Shown here one piece after another: positions 60,854-64,000 of a stretch of DNA of 64,000 bases (position 1 is its first letter; the number at the start of each line of letters is the position of its first letter). Origin of the DNA: Ramlibacter tataouinensis TTB310 (GTDB lineage: Bacteria; Pseudomonadota; Gammaproteobacteria; Burkholderiales; Burkholderiaceae_C); the NCBI RefSeq assembly GCF_000215705.1, contig NC_015677.1:570001-634000 (forward strand), in the 5' to 3' direction. The notes beneath the pieces are model-generated. The model was not told where the DNA came from. It saw only the letters and a list, made by a program, of their open reading frames with translations, and ran no database searches. Both the position numbers and the translations under genes were made by a program.

Positions 60854-61093
60854 ATGAAACTTCTGCTCCCGGTCCTCACCGCCCTCCTGATGTCTGCATG
60901 CGCCAGCGCCCCGCCAGCGAACCCGGCGGCCGCGCAGGCGTACCCCGCGTGGCTGGAGATGAAGCCCGGGTACGCCGAAGCCTGCATCAGCGCAGGCGGC
61001 TGCGTGCCGATGACCCAGGGCGAACTGCAGCAGATGGCCGCGGAGATCATGCAGCGGACGATGCAGGTGTGCCGGCGGACGTCGGACATCTGA
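60854..61093 (+). CDS. Small lipoprotein
   Basis: The 79-aa protein has a lipoprotein signal peptide ([16 protein letters not shown], lipobox LMSAC, Cys16), and a mature part of about 63 residues. Three more Cys ([10 protein letters not shown] and VCRR) could form a disulfide. It has no recognisable domain. It stands between the VWA gene and the convergent gene at 61159. The ATG was chosen because it yields the lipobox at the expected distance. Confidence 0.7.
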   Translation: MKLLLPVLTALLMSACASAPPANPAAAQAYPAWLEMKPGYAEACISAGGCVPMTQGELQQMAAEIMQRTMQVCRRTSDI

Positions 61094-61158
61094 CCGGCGG
61101 CATCCGCTTGCGCCGGGAACGGTCGCGAGCCCGCACCCGGCAAGCTGCACACAGCCGC

Positions 61159-61524
61159 TCAGTCGACCACGCCGTAAGTGCGCCGGAACGCTTCGCAGAA
61201 CGCGGGCACGCCGCTCAGCGTCAGCGCCAGGGTGACCCGCGTCCGAGGGTTGGAGGGCGCGAGCGATATCGCTGCGCTTCGGCTGTCATAGACGACTTGC
61301 AGCGGCGCCTCGGGCTCCAGCGTTCCCTGCAGTTCATAGTCCCAGTCGCCCTCGTCCTGCAGCGCGGCCGCCGGCCCGAAGTTCGCGTGCGCCCATTGCA
61401 GAACCGCCGCCAGCTCGGCCAGCAGTGCAGGCAAACGGTCGGGAAGCACGGACGCCAGGGCATCGAAGCTGCCCCGGCCGGATTCCTCGTCGCTGAAGTC
61501 GAAGACAAGGTACTGCAGTTCCAT
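61159..61524 (-). CDS. Hypothetical protein
   Basis: The 121-aa protein from [16 protein letters not shown] has alternating strands and helices with a probable alpha/beta fold ([28 protein letters not shown] and [18 protein letters not shown]). There is no signal peptide or membrane helix. An ATG six codons earlier is also possible. I do not recognise a family. It is divergent from selO over 99 bp. It is read as real because the frame is long and clean in a gap between known genes. Confidence 0.6.
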   Translation of the reverse strand: MELQYLVFDFSDEESGRGSFDALASVLPDRLPALLAELAAVLQWAHANFGPAAALQDEGDWDYELQGTLEPEAPLQVVYDSRSAAISLAPSNPRTRVTLALTLSGVPAFCEAFRRTYGVVD

Positions 61525-61623
61525 GGCGCAAGCATGCACCACGCCCGGCCGAAGGCGGATGCCTTAGGGATCGATCGACTTTTGCTCACAACGCGGGCTG
61601 CGCGACTTGTCAAACTCGGACCG

Positions 61624-64000
<2,377 letters not shown>

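Overview
The window is a continuous stretch of high-GC bacterial chromosome. It has dense genes, many ATGA, GTGA or TGATG junctions, and no insertion sequence, integrase, tRNA or CRISPR array that I can see. The gene content points to a betaproteobacterium of the order Burkholderiales, probably Comamonadaceae (Ramlibacter/Variovorax-like). Evidence for this is four Bug/TctC solute-binding proteins without membrane partners, a LiuR-controlled isovaleryl-CoA dehydrogenase, the corC-lnt-glyQ-glyS-gmhB-plsC gene order, and an hpd-phhA pair next to an Lrp/AsnC regulator. This assignment is inferred from gene content, not from a tree.

Layout. 1-1330: the 3' end of an rRNA operon (23S, 5S, terminator). 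1353-9556: an acyl-CoA ligase, a lipase-like hydrolase, a LuxR-type regulator, a Crp-type regulator facing a class III nucleotidyl cyclase with overlapping ends, the phenylalanine/tyrosine pair hpd-phhA with a divergent Lrp-type regulator, and a GNAT acetyltransferase. 9662-20937: a long co-directional envelope and housekeeping run (corC, lnt, glyQ, glyS, gmhB, plsC-like, M48-like protease, large sensor kinase). 20949-35539: a leucine/acyl-CoA catabolic block. In it two identical 22-bp palindromic sites bracket the liuR-like gene, followed by a thioesterase, liuA, carbonic anhydrase, aceK, a membrane protein, thiolase, an SDR, an AbrB-PIN toxin-antitoxin pair, a second acyl-CoA dehydrogenase, trkA-trkH, ychJ-like, a HAD phosphatase and a secreted protein.

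35562-42200: smaller, less conserved genes. These are a ClpP-like protease, a cupin, a hybrid histidine kinase, a membrane-anchored Mrr-like protein whose catalytic residues look replaced, an unknown protein coupled to an ankyrin-repeat protein, and a proline-rich protein ending in a TIR-like (CAP12/PF10137-type) domain whose expected catalytic Glu is Gln. 42335-57211: organic-acid uptake and catabolism. A dmlA/ttuC-like dehydrogenase and a Bug protein lie divergent to a LysR regulator. A CoA-transferase, enoyl-CoA hydratase, quinone-oxidoreductase-like MDR and Bug operon lies divergent to a second LysR regulator. Two more Bug genes and a frameshifted pseudouridine-synthase gene also lie here. 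57224-64000: a small acetyltransferase, a DUF5996 protein coupled to a hydrolase, a BatA-like VWA protein, a small lipoprotein, SelO and the start of glutamate dehydrogenase.

The best candidates for something under-described are the 39.7-42.2 kb cluster of degenerate effector-like proteins (with an extreme G-quadruplex motif inside one gene), the Crp/cyclase pair with overlapping 3' ends, the paired LiuR-type operators that also point at an MBL-fold hydrolase, and the CoA-dependent catabolic operon of unknown substrate at 52-56 kb. All functional assignments come from reading motifs by eye. No database search was run.
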